Part shown: one piece after another, positions 1 to 6,667 of the stretch
Layout: every line of letters begins with the position of its first letter
How positions within the stretch are numbered: position 1 is the first letter of the stretch
Assembly: GCA_029050995.1 (NCBI GenBank)
Contig: JAIDLO010000099.1
Location: 1 to 7,747, forward strand
Origin: Eubacterium sp.
Lineage (GTDB): Bacteria > Bacillota > Clostridia > Oscillospirales > Acutalibacteraceae
Length of the DNA: 7,747 bases
Direction: 5' to 3'
The notes under the pieces: model-generated
Database searches by the model: none
The model's input: only the letters and a program-made list of their open reading frames with translations
Told to the model about the DNA's origin: nothing
Translations under genes and position numbers: made by a program

Positions 1-225
1 ACTGAAGCGGCTATGAGAAAAGAAATTTTAAATCTGGATTATAACCCTACTGTATTTATTGTAAGCCAGCGTGCTTCTTCGGTAATGTGTGCTGATAAAA
101 TCATTGTTCTTGATGACGGCGCCGTTTGCGGCGTTGGCAATCATAGTGCGCTTCTTGAAAACTGTGATGTTTACAAAGAAATCTATGCTTCTCAGTTTGG
201 AGAGGAGGATAGCAATGAAAAATAA
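1..225 (+). CDS. ABC exporter half-transporter, first subunit, C-terminal fragment (5' end outside window)
   Basis: The reading frame is open from base 1 to the TAA at 223-225, so only the last 74 residues of a larger protein are present. They match the end of the nucleotide-binding domain of an MdlB/BmrCD-type ABC exporter, from just after the D-loop to the C-terminus. The switch (H-loop) region reads IVSQRASSV: Gln (codon 67-69) stands where the catalytic His normally is. After it come ADKIIVLDDG and GNHSALLE, the usual final strands and tail of these domains. A Gln here is known in the subunit of heterodimeric exporters that contributes a degenerate ATP site, and the next gene is the matching canonical subunit. 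The Walker A, signature and Walker B motifs lie upstream and cannot be inspected. The internal ATG at 13 is not the start. The exported substrate cannot be told from this fragment. Confidence 0.9.
   Translation, partial: TEAAMRKEILNLDYNPTVFIVSQRASSVMCADKIIVLDDGAVCGVGNHSALLENCDVYKEIYASQFGEEDSNEK
199..208 (+). promoter_or_regulatory. Ribosome binding site that fixes the start of the second ABC subunit
   Basis: GGAGAGGAGG ends 6 bases before the ATG at 215. This strong Shine-Dalgarno sequence, inside the last codons of the preceding gene, supports 215 as the start rather than the in-frame ATG at 89, which would place 42 extra residues inside the upstream gene. Confidence 0.85.
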
Positions 226-1972
226 ATCAATATTGAAAAAAGTTTTATCCTATATCGGTAGATATAAATATGTGCTTTATATTTCATTGCTGTTTGCCGT
301 GCTTTCAGTAGCACTGACGCTTTATGTTCCAGTACTTGTCGGTAATGCAATTGATTATATTATAGGACAAAAAAATGTTGACTTTGATTCAATTATAAAA
401 ATCTTAATTAAAATATTGATTATTGTTGCAGTAACAGGCCTTATGCAGTGGATTATGAATGTCTGCAACAACAGAATTACATTCAATGTAGTTCGTGATA
501 TGAGAAACAGAGCATTCAAAAAAATTGAGGTTCTGCCGTTCAGCTATCTTGATTCTCATTCGCAGGGGGATACTGTAAGTAAGGTTATTACAGATGCGGA
601 TCAGCTTGCAGATGGTCTTTTAATGGGCTTTACGCAGCTTTTTACGGGTGTTGCAACAATTATAGGCACGCTTGTATTTATGCTTTCAATCAATATATGG
701 ATAACGCTTGTAGTTGTTGTATTAACACCGTTGTCATTCCTTATAGCCCGCTTTATTGCTAAAAAGACATATTCCATGTTTAAGCTTCAAAGCGAAACAA
801 GGGGAGAGCAGACCGCTTTTATTGACGAAATGGTTTCAAATCAAAAGGTTGTTGAAGCATACAGCCATAAAAAGCAGAATCTTCAGAAATTTGATGAGAT
901 CAATGAAAGACTGCGCAAATATTCTCTGCGAGCAACATTTTATTCCTCAATAACAAATCCGGCAACAAGATTTGTAAACAGCATCGTTTATGCCGCTGTT
1001 GCTTTGTTCGGAGCAATTCTTGCTGTTTCCGATAATAATTTGGGAAGCGGAATAACAGTTGGTGTGCTTGCATCTTTCCTTGCTTATGCAAATCAATATA
1101 CAAAGCCTTTCAATGAAATAAGCGGTGTTGTTACCGAGCTTCAAAATGCATTTGCCTGTGCAGGCAGACTGATTGAGCTGATTGAAGAAAAAGAGGTTGC
1201 TCCCGATACGGAAGATAAAAAATCTCTTGAACATATCAAAGGCAATTTTGTACTTGATGATGTTTCATTCAGCTATACAGAGGATAAGCCGCTCATCACT
1301 GATTTGTCGCTTCGTATTAAGCAGGGTATGCGTGTTGCAATTGTTGGTCCTACAGGTTGCGGAAAAACAACACTTATCAATCTTTTGATGAAATTCTATG
1401 ATATCAACGGCGGTTCAATTTCTGTTGATGATATTGATTATAACGATATAAATGTTAAGTCTTTAAGATCCGGCTTTGGAATGGTGCTACAGGATACATG
1501 GCTCAAAAGCGGAACGATACTTGAAAATATATGCATGGGTAAGCCTGAAGCCACACTGGAGAAAGCTGTGGAGGCTGCTAAAAAGGCTCATGCGCATTCC
1601 TTTATCAAAAGACTCCCGGACGGCTACAACACACTTATAGGCTCAGACGGCGGCAATCTTTCACAGGGGCAGAAGCAGCTTCTTTGTATAACAAGATTAA
1701 TGCTTGTCAATCCGCCTATGCTGATTCTTGATGAGGCTACCTCGAGTATTGATACAAGAACGGAAATCAGAATACAAAAGGCATTTAATACTTTGATGCA
1801 AAATAAAACAACCTTTATTGTTGCACATCGGCTTTCAACGATTAAGAATTCTGATTTAATTCTTGTTATGAATAACGGCTCGGTGGTTGAAATGGGAACA
1901 CATAATGCATTGCTTGATAAAAAAGGATTTTATCATAATTTATATAACAGTCAGTTCAGTGGACTGAAATAA
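215..1972 (+). CDS. ABC exporter half-transporter, second (canonical) subunit
   Basis: This 585-residue protein has the usual half-exporter layout: a six-helix transmembrane domain (about residues 15-310) followed by a nucleotide-binding domain (about 343-580). Visible motifs are the A-loop Tyr354, Walker A GPTGCGKTT (378-386), Q-loop Gln426, signature LSQGQ (482-486), Walker B MLILDE (502-507, catalytic Glu507), D-loop SSID (510-513) and switch His538 in VAHRLST. All catalytic residues are intact, unlike the preceding gene, where Gln replaces the switch His. The two should therefore form a heterodimeric exporter in the membrane, of the BmrCD/EfrAB/TM287-288 kind, with one competent and one degenerate ATP site. 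The start at 215 overlaps the previous stop by 11 bases, which implies translational coupling and matched amounts of the two subunits. Substrate is unknown: drugs, lipids or peptides are all possible for this family. Confidence 0.93.
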   Translation: MKNKSILKKVLSYIGRYKYVLYISLLFAVLSVALTLYVPVLVGNAIDYIIGQKNVDFDSIIKILIKILIIVAVTGLMQWIMNVCNNRITFNVVRDMRNRAFKKIEVLPFSYLDSHSQGDTVSKVITDADQLADGLLMGFTQLFTGVATIIGTLVFMLSINIWITLVVVVLTPLSFLIARFIAKKTYSMFKLQSETRGEQTAFIDEMVSNQKVVEAYSHKKQNLQKFDEINERLRKYSLRATFYSSITNPATRFVNSIVYAAVALFGAILAVSDNNLGSGITVGVLASFLAYANQYTKPFNEISGVVTELQNAFACAGRLIELIEEKEVAPDTEDKKSLEHIKGNFVLDDVSFSYTEDKPLITDLSLRIKQGMRVAIVGPTGCGKTTLINLLMKFYDINGGSISVDDIDYNDINVKSLRSGFGMVLQDTWLKSGTILENICMGKPEATLEKAVEAAKKAHAHSFIKRLPDGYNTLIGSDGGNLSQGQKQLLCITRLMLVNPPMLILDEATSSIDTRTEIRIQKAFNTLMQNKTTFIVAHRLSTIKNSDLILVMNNGSVVEMGTHNALLDKKGFYHNLYNSQFSGLK

Positions 1973-1973
1973 C

Positions 1974-1978
1974 GGAGG
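1974..1978 (+). promoter_or_regulatory. Ribosome binding site for the TTG start of trkA
   Basis: GGAGG directly follows the stop of the ABC gene and lies 9 bases before the TTG at 1988. An ATG at 1981 is only 2 bases away, too close for normal initiation, and its frame ends after 11 codons. The site therefore favours TTG. Confidence 0.75.
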
Positions 1979-1987
1979 ATATGAATT

Positions 1988-3349
1988 TTGGATATTATTA
2001 TTGTTGGCTGCGGTAAGCTTGGCAGCAGCCTTGCTAAAAATATTTCTGAAGAAAATCATAATATAACTGTTTTTGATAAAAATGAAGACCTTGTAAACAG
2101 TATTGTTGATAAGTATGATGTTCAGGGCTATGTCGGCGGAGCAACTATAAAAAAGGATCTTGAAGAGGTTGGGGCAAAAAAGGCAGATCTGCTGATTGCA
2201 ACAACGGCTTCTGATGAAAACAATATTCTTTCCTGCTTTATTGCCCGCAGAATGGGAACAAAGCATACAATTGCAAGAGTTCGAAATCCCGAATATATAA
2301 AGCAGATTAATTTTATGAAAAGTGAGTTTGGTATTTCAATTCTCTTAAATCCCGATCTCAGTGCCGCTCTGGAAATTATGAGAATGATTCAGTTTCCAAG
2401 TGCAATGAATGTTGAAACCTTTGCTGACGGCCGTGTTGATATAGCTGAAGTTAAGATTTATCCAACAAGTCCGTTTGTTGATAACAGTGTCTGGAACATT
2501 GCTTCAAAATTTAAAAACAGAATGACAATCTGCGCTGTTGCAAGGGGAAATGATGTTTATATTCCGAATGGAGATTTTGTTGTTCATGCAGACGATAAAA
2601 TTTATATAACAGGTCATCATAAATATCTTTCTTCCATAATCAGTCAGCTTAATCCGTCTAAGAAATTTGATAATATAAAAAATATTATGATTGTAGGCGG
2701 ATCAAGAATTGCCTTCTATCTTTCGGAAATGCTTGAAAATCAGGGCAAAAATGTTATTCTTGTTGAAAAGGATTTAGAAATATGCGAGCATTTTTCCGAT
2801 TTGCTTGATAAAACTACTGTAATCTGCGGTGATGCCAATGAATACGATTTTATGAAAGAAGAAGGCATTGAAAATATGGATGCAGTTGTTACGCTCACGA
2901 ATAATGATGAGCTGAATATTATGTTTACAGCATTTGCAGAATCCTGCAATGTGCCGAAAAATATAACAAAAATCAATAATCCGAATCTTGCAATTCTTCT
3001 TGATAAATTCTCATCAGACAGCTTTATTAATGTAACGGATGTTGCAAGTGATGCAATTACACATTATATCCGTGCTAAAAAGCATGTAGGCTCCGGAGAA
3101 ATGAAACGGCTTTATAAGCTTCTTGGCGGTAAAGTTGAGGCAGCAGAATTTGTTGTTGATGCGAAAACAAGGAATATCAGCAAAATGCTTAGTGATATCA
3201 GCTTTAAGCAAGATGTTCTTGTTGCTTCAATAAGCCGTAAAGGAAAAATTATTTTCCCGAAGGGCGACGATACGATTGAAATTGGCGATAAGCTTATTGT
3301 TGTTACCAAAGAAAGAAAAATTGAAAAATTAAATGATATTTTTGATTAA
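1988..3349 (+). CDS. trkA: Trk-type K+ uptake regulatory subunit TrkA (tandem RCK protein)
   Basis: TrkA is the cytoplasmic gating ring of the Trk K+ uptake channel; it binds nucleotides and controls the membrane subunit TrkH, encoded next. The 453 residues contain two RCK units in tandem, the usual Trk length (KtrA proteins have one unit, about 220 residues). The order is TrkA_N (1-118), TrkA_C (about 140-222), second TrkA_N (about 230-345) and second TrkA_C (about 370-453). The first Rossmann fold has GCGKLG (7-12) and acidic Asp30 at the end of strand 2, typical of NAD(H) binding. The second has GGSRIA (237-242), which lacks the last glycine, and Glu260. The start is TTG: this frame gives the family's N-terminus MDIIIVGCGKLG immediately, with no room for an upstream start. 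The gene begins 15 bases after the ABC gene and ends 18 bases before trkH. In Firmicutes, RCK_C domains are known targets of cyclic di-AMP; whether that holds here is unknown. Confidence 0.94.
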   Translation: MDIIIVGCGKLGSSLAKNISEENHNITVFDKNEDLVNSIVDKYDVQGYVGGATIKKDLEEVGAKKADLLIATTASDENNILSCFIARRMGTKHTIARVRNPEYIKQINFMKSEFGISILLNPDLSAALEIMRMIQFPSAMNVETFADGRVDIAEVKIYPTSPFVDNSVWNIASKFKNRMTICAVARGNDVYIPNGDFVVHADDKIYITGHHKYLSSIISQLNPSKKFDNIKNIMIVGGSRIAFYLSEMLENQGKNVILVEKDLEICEHFSDLLDKTTVICGDANEYDFMKEEGIENMDAVVTLTNNDELNIMFTAFAESCNVPKNITKINNPNLAILLDKFSSDSFINVTDVASDAITHYIRAKKHVGSGEMKRLYKLLGGKVEAAEFVVDAKTRNISKMLSDISFKQDVLVASISRKGKIIFPKGDDTIEIGDKLIVVTKERKIEKLNDIFD

Positions 3350-3367
3350 GGATTATAAAGGTGTATT

Positions 3368-4810
3368 ATGAATTACAGAGCAGTAACATATGTGCTTGGT
3401 AAAATATTTATGGTAATAGGCGCTCTTATGCTTCTTCCTATTACTGTATCTTTATACTACAAAGAAAACTTAACAATTGCTTTCTTAGTTCCCGCAATGC
3501 TGTTAATATTTATAGGCATTCTTTTAGTTTTGTTTAAGCCGGACAGAAGAGCGATATACACAAAAGAAGGCTTGGTTATCTGCGGACTTTCGTGGATTAT
3601 TATGTCTGCATTCGGAGCTTTGCCGTTTGTCATCAGTCATTCCATTCCTGCGTTTATTGATGCCTTTTTTGAAACCTGTTCGGGCTTTTCTACAACGGGC
3701 GCAACAATTTTAACGGAAATTGAATCTTTGCCGAAATCCATTCTGTTTTGGCGTTCGTTTACACATTGGATTGGCGGTATGGGAATTTTATCCTTTATGA
3801 TTGCCATTATTCCAAAAGGCGAAAGCCATTCAATGTTTATTATGAAAGCTGAGGTTCCTGGTCCAAAAGCAGGAAAGGTTGTTTCTAAAATACAGGAAAG
3901 TGCAAGAATATTATACATAATATATTGTGCTTTAACTCTGATTGAAATATTTGTGCTATATTTCTTTACTAAAATGCGATTTTTCGATGTTGTAACAACA
4001 GCGTTTTCAAATGCCGGAACAGGCGGATTTTCCGTATTGAATAATTCCATTTTAGGATATAACAGCGCAAGAATTGAATGGATACTGATTGTGTTTATGT
4101 TCCTTTTTGGCGTGAATTTCAATCTGTATTTCTTTATTTTAATCAGAAGATATTCAAGTGCATTTAAAAATGAGGAATTCTGGACTTATGTAGCCATTAA
4201 TCTTTCTGCAGTTGCGCTTATTACTGCAAGCATTGCACAGCATTACAGCAGAATATCCGATGCTGTTCGTGATGCAGCATTTAATGTAAATGCAGTAATG
4301 AGTACAACAGGCTTCGGAACGGCTGATTTTGATAAGTGGAATACTTTCAGTAAAGCCATTCTTGTTGGCTTAATGTTTGTCGGCGGCTGTGTCGGCTCAA
4401 CAGGCGGCGGTATGAAAGTAACAAGAATTATGCTTTATTTTAAAGAAATGCATGCGGATATCAAAAAAGCTTTAAGACCGAATTCTATTGTTAAAATCAG
4501 AATGAATGGCAATGTTGTTGAAAGAAAGGTTATTGAAGGAACAAATTCCTATCTTGTTATTTATCTTGGCATTATGCTATTATCAATACTTGCTGTTTCT
4601 TTAAATGGATTTGATTTTACTTCAACAATTACTTCTGTCATAACATGCCTTAATAACATTGGCCCGGGTCTTGGTATTTGTGGACCAACAGGGAATTATG
4701 CTTCGTTTTCTGTTCTTTCAAAGCTTGTTTTCTGTTTTGATATGCTTGCAGGCAGGCTTGAACTTTTCCCGATTTTAATTTTGTTTGCACCAAGAACTTA
4801 TAAAAAATAA
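3368..4810 (+). CDS. trkH: Trk-type K+ uptake channel-forming subunit TrkH
   Basis: This 480-residue membrane protein is the pore subunit of a Trk K+ uptake system. Like other SKT-superfamily proteins it has four M1-P-M2 repeats, and each selectivity-filter loop is recognisable: TTGAT (109-113), NAGTGG (215-220), TTGFGT (313-318) and NIGPGLG (430-436). Each carries the conserved filter glycine. The Gly-rich stretch GGCVGSTGGGMK (339-350) after the third loop matches the intramembrane gate of the third repeat. The N-terminal hydrophobic helices (about 8-55) come before the first repeat, as in TrkH rather than the shorter KtrB. The C-terminus ends right after the last helix in FAPRTYKK. An AAAGG ribosome binding site (3357-3361) lies 6 bases before the ATG. 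Adjacency to a double-RCK TrkA supports Trk over Ktr. I see no frameshift and no missing filter residue. Confidence 0.95.
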   Translation: MNYRAVTYVLGKIFMVIGALMLLPITVSLYYKENLTIAFLVPAMLLIFIGILLVLFKPDRRAIYTKEGLVICGLSWIIMSAFGALPFVISHSIPAFIDAFFETCSGFSTTGATILTEIESLPKSILFWRSFTHWIGGMGILSFMIAIIPKGESHSMFIMKAEVPGPKAGKVVSKIQESARILYIIYCALTLIEIFVLYFFTKMRFFDVVTTAFSNAGTGGFSVLNNSILGYNSARIEWILIVFMFLFGVNFNLYFFILIRRYSSAFKNEEFWTYVAINLSAVALITASIAQHYSRISDAVRDAAFNVNAVMSTTGFGTADFDKWNTFSKAILVGLMFVGGCVGSTGGGMKVTRIMLYFKEMHADIKKALRPNSIVKIRMNGNVVERKVIEGTNSYLVIYLGIMLLSILAVSLNGFDFTSTITSVITCLNNIGPGLGICGPTGNYASFSVLSKLVFCFDMLAGRLELFPILILFAPRTYKK

Positions 4811-4837
4811 TTTGAGTAACTATAGGAGAATTTAATT

Positions 4838-6229
4838 ATGGAAAAATTACAAAACATTTTGGATAGTATAGACAGTGTAGTCTGGGGACCGATTACTTTA
4901 TTCCTTCTTGTTGGTACAGGAATTTTTCTTACATTCAGATTAAGGTTTATTCCATGGAAAATGCTTCCAAAATCACTAAAGGCAATTTTCAGCCCCGAAT
5001 CAAGAAAAACTGAAAGTGAGGGAGAAATTTCTCCATTTTCTGCCTTAATGACTGCGCTTGCAGGTACGATAGGCACAGGTAATATCGTTGGTGTTGCAAC
5101 TGCAATGGTAACAGGCGGTCCGGGTGCTCTTGTCTGGATGTGGATTGCTGCTGCTTTTGGTATTTCAACAAAATATGCAGAATGTGCTCTTGCTGTTAAA
5201 TATCGTTCTACAAATGAAAAAGGCGAATTTGTCGGCGGTCCTATGTACACAATAAAAAATGCGTTTAAGCATAAAGGACTTGCTGCATTTCTTGCAGGTG
5301 CATTTGCGATATTTACAGTTTTAGCTTCCTTTGGTATCGGCAATCTTTCACAGGCAAATTCAATTTCAGAGTCAATAAATAAAACATTTTCTGTTCCTAC
5401 ATGGATTACAGGTATTGTGCTTGCTGTTTTAGTCGTTCTTGTTATCTTTGGCGGAATTAAAGCAATTTCAAAGGTAGCATCCGTACTTGTTCCTGTAATG
5501 GCAGTGTTTTACATAGTTTCGGGAATTGCTGTTATCGCAATGAATTATAAAAACATACCTTCAGGTGTTGCTACTATTTTCTCAATGGCAATTGGCGGCA
5601 AGGCAATCGGCGGCGGTATTGCCGGTGCAATTACTGCATCTGTTATGAACAGTATGAGATATGGAATTGCAAGGGGTGTATTCTCCAATGAAGCAGGTCT
5701 TGGTTCTGCTGCTATATCAGCTTCTTCCGTTTCAACGGATGAGCATGTATCTCAAGGCTTTATCAATATGTGCGGCACTTTTATTGATACAATCGTTGTT
5801 TGCACAATAACAGGTCTTGCCATTGCATCATCCGGTGTTCTTGGCTCTGTTGATGAAAAAGGCGAATTTATTCAAGGTGCGAATTTAACAATTTCTGCAT
5901 TTTCTTCTGTTCTTGGAAAAGCCGGTGCAATCATTATTACAATAGGCATTCTGATGTTTGCATTTTCAACCATTCTTGGCTGGGAGTATCAAGGCGAAAA
6001 GGCGCTTGAGTATCTGTTTAAAAAGCCAATCGTTTGCTATATTTACAGAGTAATTTTCTCAATTTTTGTTTTTATTGGTTCAACTGTTGCTCTGGATATT
6101 GCTTGGTCTTTCAGCGATATTGCAAATGGGCTTATGGCGATTCCGAACTTAATATCCTTGTTGGTATTATCCGGTGTACTTGCAAGAGATACAAAAAAGT
6201 ATTTCGATAACTCTAAGCAGTTAAGATAA
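4838..6229 (+). CDS. Sodium:alanine/glycine symporter, AGCS family
   Basis: This 463-residue, highly hydrophobic protein belongs to the alanine/glycine:cation symporter (AGCS) family, which brings small neutral amino acids into the cell with Na+. Hallmarks are the family N-terminus (a short amphipathic start, then VVWGP and a helix at about 16-34), AGTIGTGNIVGVATA (75-89), TGGPGALVWMW (92-102), GGPMYTI (133-139), the signature SNEAGLGSAAIS (283-294) and GWEYQGEKA (381-389). Length is normal for the family. AGGAG (4824-4828) lies 9 bases before the ATG. The gene begins 27 bases after trkH and ends just before a strong terminator, so it is probably the last gene of the unit. Alanine or glycine is the likely substrate. 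Some family members prefer glutamine or D-amino acids, and the sequence alone does not decide this. The usual symbols agcS or alsT would fit, but orthology is untested. Confidence 0.93.
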   Translation: MEKLQNILDSIDSVVWGPITLFLLVGTGIFLTFRLRFIPWKMLPKSLKAIFSPESRKTESEGEISPFSALMTALAGTIGTGNIVGVATAMVTGGPGALVWMWIAAAFGISTKYAECALAVKYRSTNEKGEFVGGPMYTIKNAFKHKGLAAFLAGAFAIFTVLASFGIGNLSQANSISESINKTFSVPTWITGIVLAVLVVLVIFGGIKAISKVASVLVPVMAVFYIVSGIAVIAMNYKNIPSGVATIFSMAIGGKAIGGGIAGAITASVMNSMRYGIARGVFSNEAGLGSAAISASSVSTDEHVSQGFINMCGTFIDTIVVCTITGLAIASSGVLGSVDEKGEFIQGANLTISAFSSVLGKAGAIIITIGILMFAFSTILGWEYQGEKALEYLFKKPIVCYIYRVIFSIFVFIGSTVALDIAWSFSDIANGLMAIPNLISLLVLSGVLARDTKKYFDNSKQLR

Positions 6230-6248
6230 TATCAGATTGTAAATAATT

Positions 6249-6279
6249 TAAGTGGTGTTTATTACACCACTTATTTTTT
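6249..6279 (+). terminator. Intrinsic terminator after the symporter gene
   Basis: TAAGTGGTGT (6249-6258) pairs perfectly with ACACCACTTA (6264-6273) around the loop TTATT, and six T follow at 6274-6279. This 10-bp stem plus T tract is a classic Rho-independent terminator on the + strand, 19 bases after the symporter stop. It separates the transport unit from the copper unit. Confidence 0.93.
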
Positions 6280-6282
6280 ATG

Positions 6283-6311
6283 TTGACAAATACCCGTTAG
6301 GGGTATATAAT
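6283..6311 (+). promoter_or_regulatory. Sigma-A-type promoter of csoR-copA
   Basis: The -35 element TTGACA (6283-6288) and the -10 element TATAAT (6306-6311) both match consensus and are separated by the ideal 17 bases. Transcription should begin near 6318-6320. The -35 box starts only 3 bases after the T tract of the preceding terminator. So strong a promoter is expected to need tight repression, which fits the operator filling its spacer. Confidence 0.9.
6290..6306 (+). promoter_or_regulatory. CsoR-type operator 1, in the promoter spacer
   Basis: ATACCCGTTAGGGGTAT has 6-base inverted arms (ATACCC/GGGTAT) around a 5-base centre. It begins one base after the -35 box ends and overlaps the first base of the -10 box, so a bound repressor would block RNA polymerase. 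The sequence resembles the GC-tract palindromes known for CsoR in Bacillus and Staphylococcus, and csoR is the next gene. Binding itself is inferred. Confidence 0.8.
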
Positions 6312-6322
6312 ATCACTCAAAG

Positions 6323-6341
6323 ATACCCCCCCAATGGGTAT
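6323..6341 (+). promoter_or_regulatory. Second CsoR-type operator, in the csoR 5' leader
   Basis: ATACCCCCCCAATGGGTAT repeats the ATACCC/GGGTAT arms of the first site but with a 7-base centre, because of a run of seven C (6326-6332). Its centre is 34 bases downstream of the centre of the first site. It lies just after the expected transcription start and abuts the csoR ribosome binding site (6342-6348), so it could act as a roadblock or help a second CsoR tetramer bind. In RNA the arms could form a 6-bp hairpin, but with no T tract it is not a terminator. Confidence 0.6.
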
Positions 6342-6355
6342 AAAGGAGTAGCATT

Positions 6356-6655
6356 ATGGAAAACTGTAATTGTTGTCATAAAACAAAAAAAAGAGATGAA
6401 GAGGAATATAAGGCTCTGATTAATCGCTTAAGCAGAATTGAAGGGCAGATCAGAGGAATTAAGGGCATGGTTGAAAAGGATGCCTATTGTACAGATATTA
6501 TTACGCAGGTTGCTGCTGCTACCTCGGCTCTGAATTCTTTTAATAAAGAATTGCTGTCTACGCATATTAAAACCTGCGTAGCAGATGATATTAAGGCAGG
6601 AAATATGGAAACTGTTGATGATCTTCTTGCAACCCTGCAAAAACTAATGAAATAA
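6356..6655 (+). CDS. csoR: Copper-sensing transcriptional repressor CsoR
   Basis: CsoR-family proteins are all-alpha tetramers that bind operator DNA when metal-free and release it on binding Cu(I). This 99-residue protein has the family core RLSRIEGQIRGIKGMV (24-39) and the complete Cu(I) ligand set Cys45 (in AYCTDIITQ), His70 and Cys74 (in HIKTC). These are the same positions I recall for B. subtilis CsoR, and they argue against the RcnR, FrmR and CstR branches, whose ligand patterns differ. A short N-terminal extension carries Cys4, Cys6, Cys7 and His8, a possible additional metal site. AAAGGAG (6342-6348) lies 7 bases before the ATG. The gene is read from a strong promoter flanked by two CsoR-like palindromes, so it should repress itself. 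It is followed 12 bases later by a copper exporter gene, the expected target. Confidence 0.95.
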   Translation: MENCNCCHKTKKRDEEEYKALINRLSRIEGQIRGIKGMVEKDAYCTDIITQVAAATSALNSFNKELLSTHIKTCVADDIKAGNMETVDDLLATLQKLMK

Positions 6656-6667
6656 TTTGAGGTGTTT

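Noticed and set aside
89..214. Upstream in-frame extension of the second ABC subunit from the ATG at 89
   Set aside because: It would overlap the coding end of the first subunit by over 130 bases, has no good ribosome binding site, and the family N-terminus begins at 215 behind a strong site.
1972..1990. Possible frameshift or broken 5' end of trkA because the nearest ATG is out of frame
   Set aside because: TTG at 1988 gives a complete family-typical N-terminus with a well-placed ribosome binding site, so no frameshift is needed.
3350..3367. A cyclic di-AMP riboswitch ahead of trkH, as known for some Firmicute K+ transport genes
   Set aside because: Gaps before trkA and trkH are only 15 and 18 bases, too short for any riboswitch. 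One could exist upstream of the operon, outside the window.
3637..4122. A 161-codon open frame on the minus strand inside trkH
   Set aside because: It lies wholly within the TrkH filter-bearing region, has no recognisable motif and no convincing ribosome binding site.
4798..5343. A 181-codon open frame on the minus strand opposite the trkH end and the symporter start
   Set aside because: It is antisense to clearly coding sequence with intact AGCS motifs, shows no recognisable domain and is low-complexity in Pro and Ala, as expected from reading such codons backwards.
6323..6341. Attenuator or terminator hairpin in the csoR leader
   Set aside because: The stem is only 6 bp and is followed by TAAAGGAG, not a T tract. 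A DNA operator explains it better.
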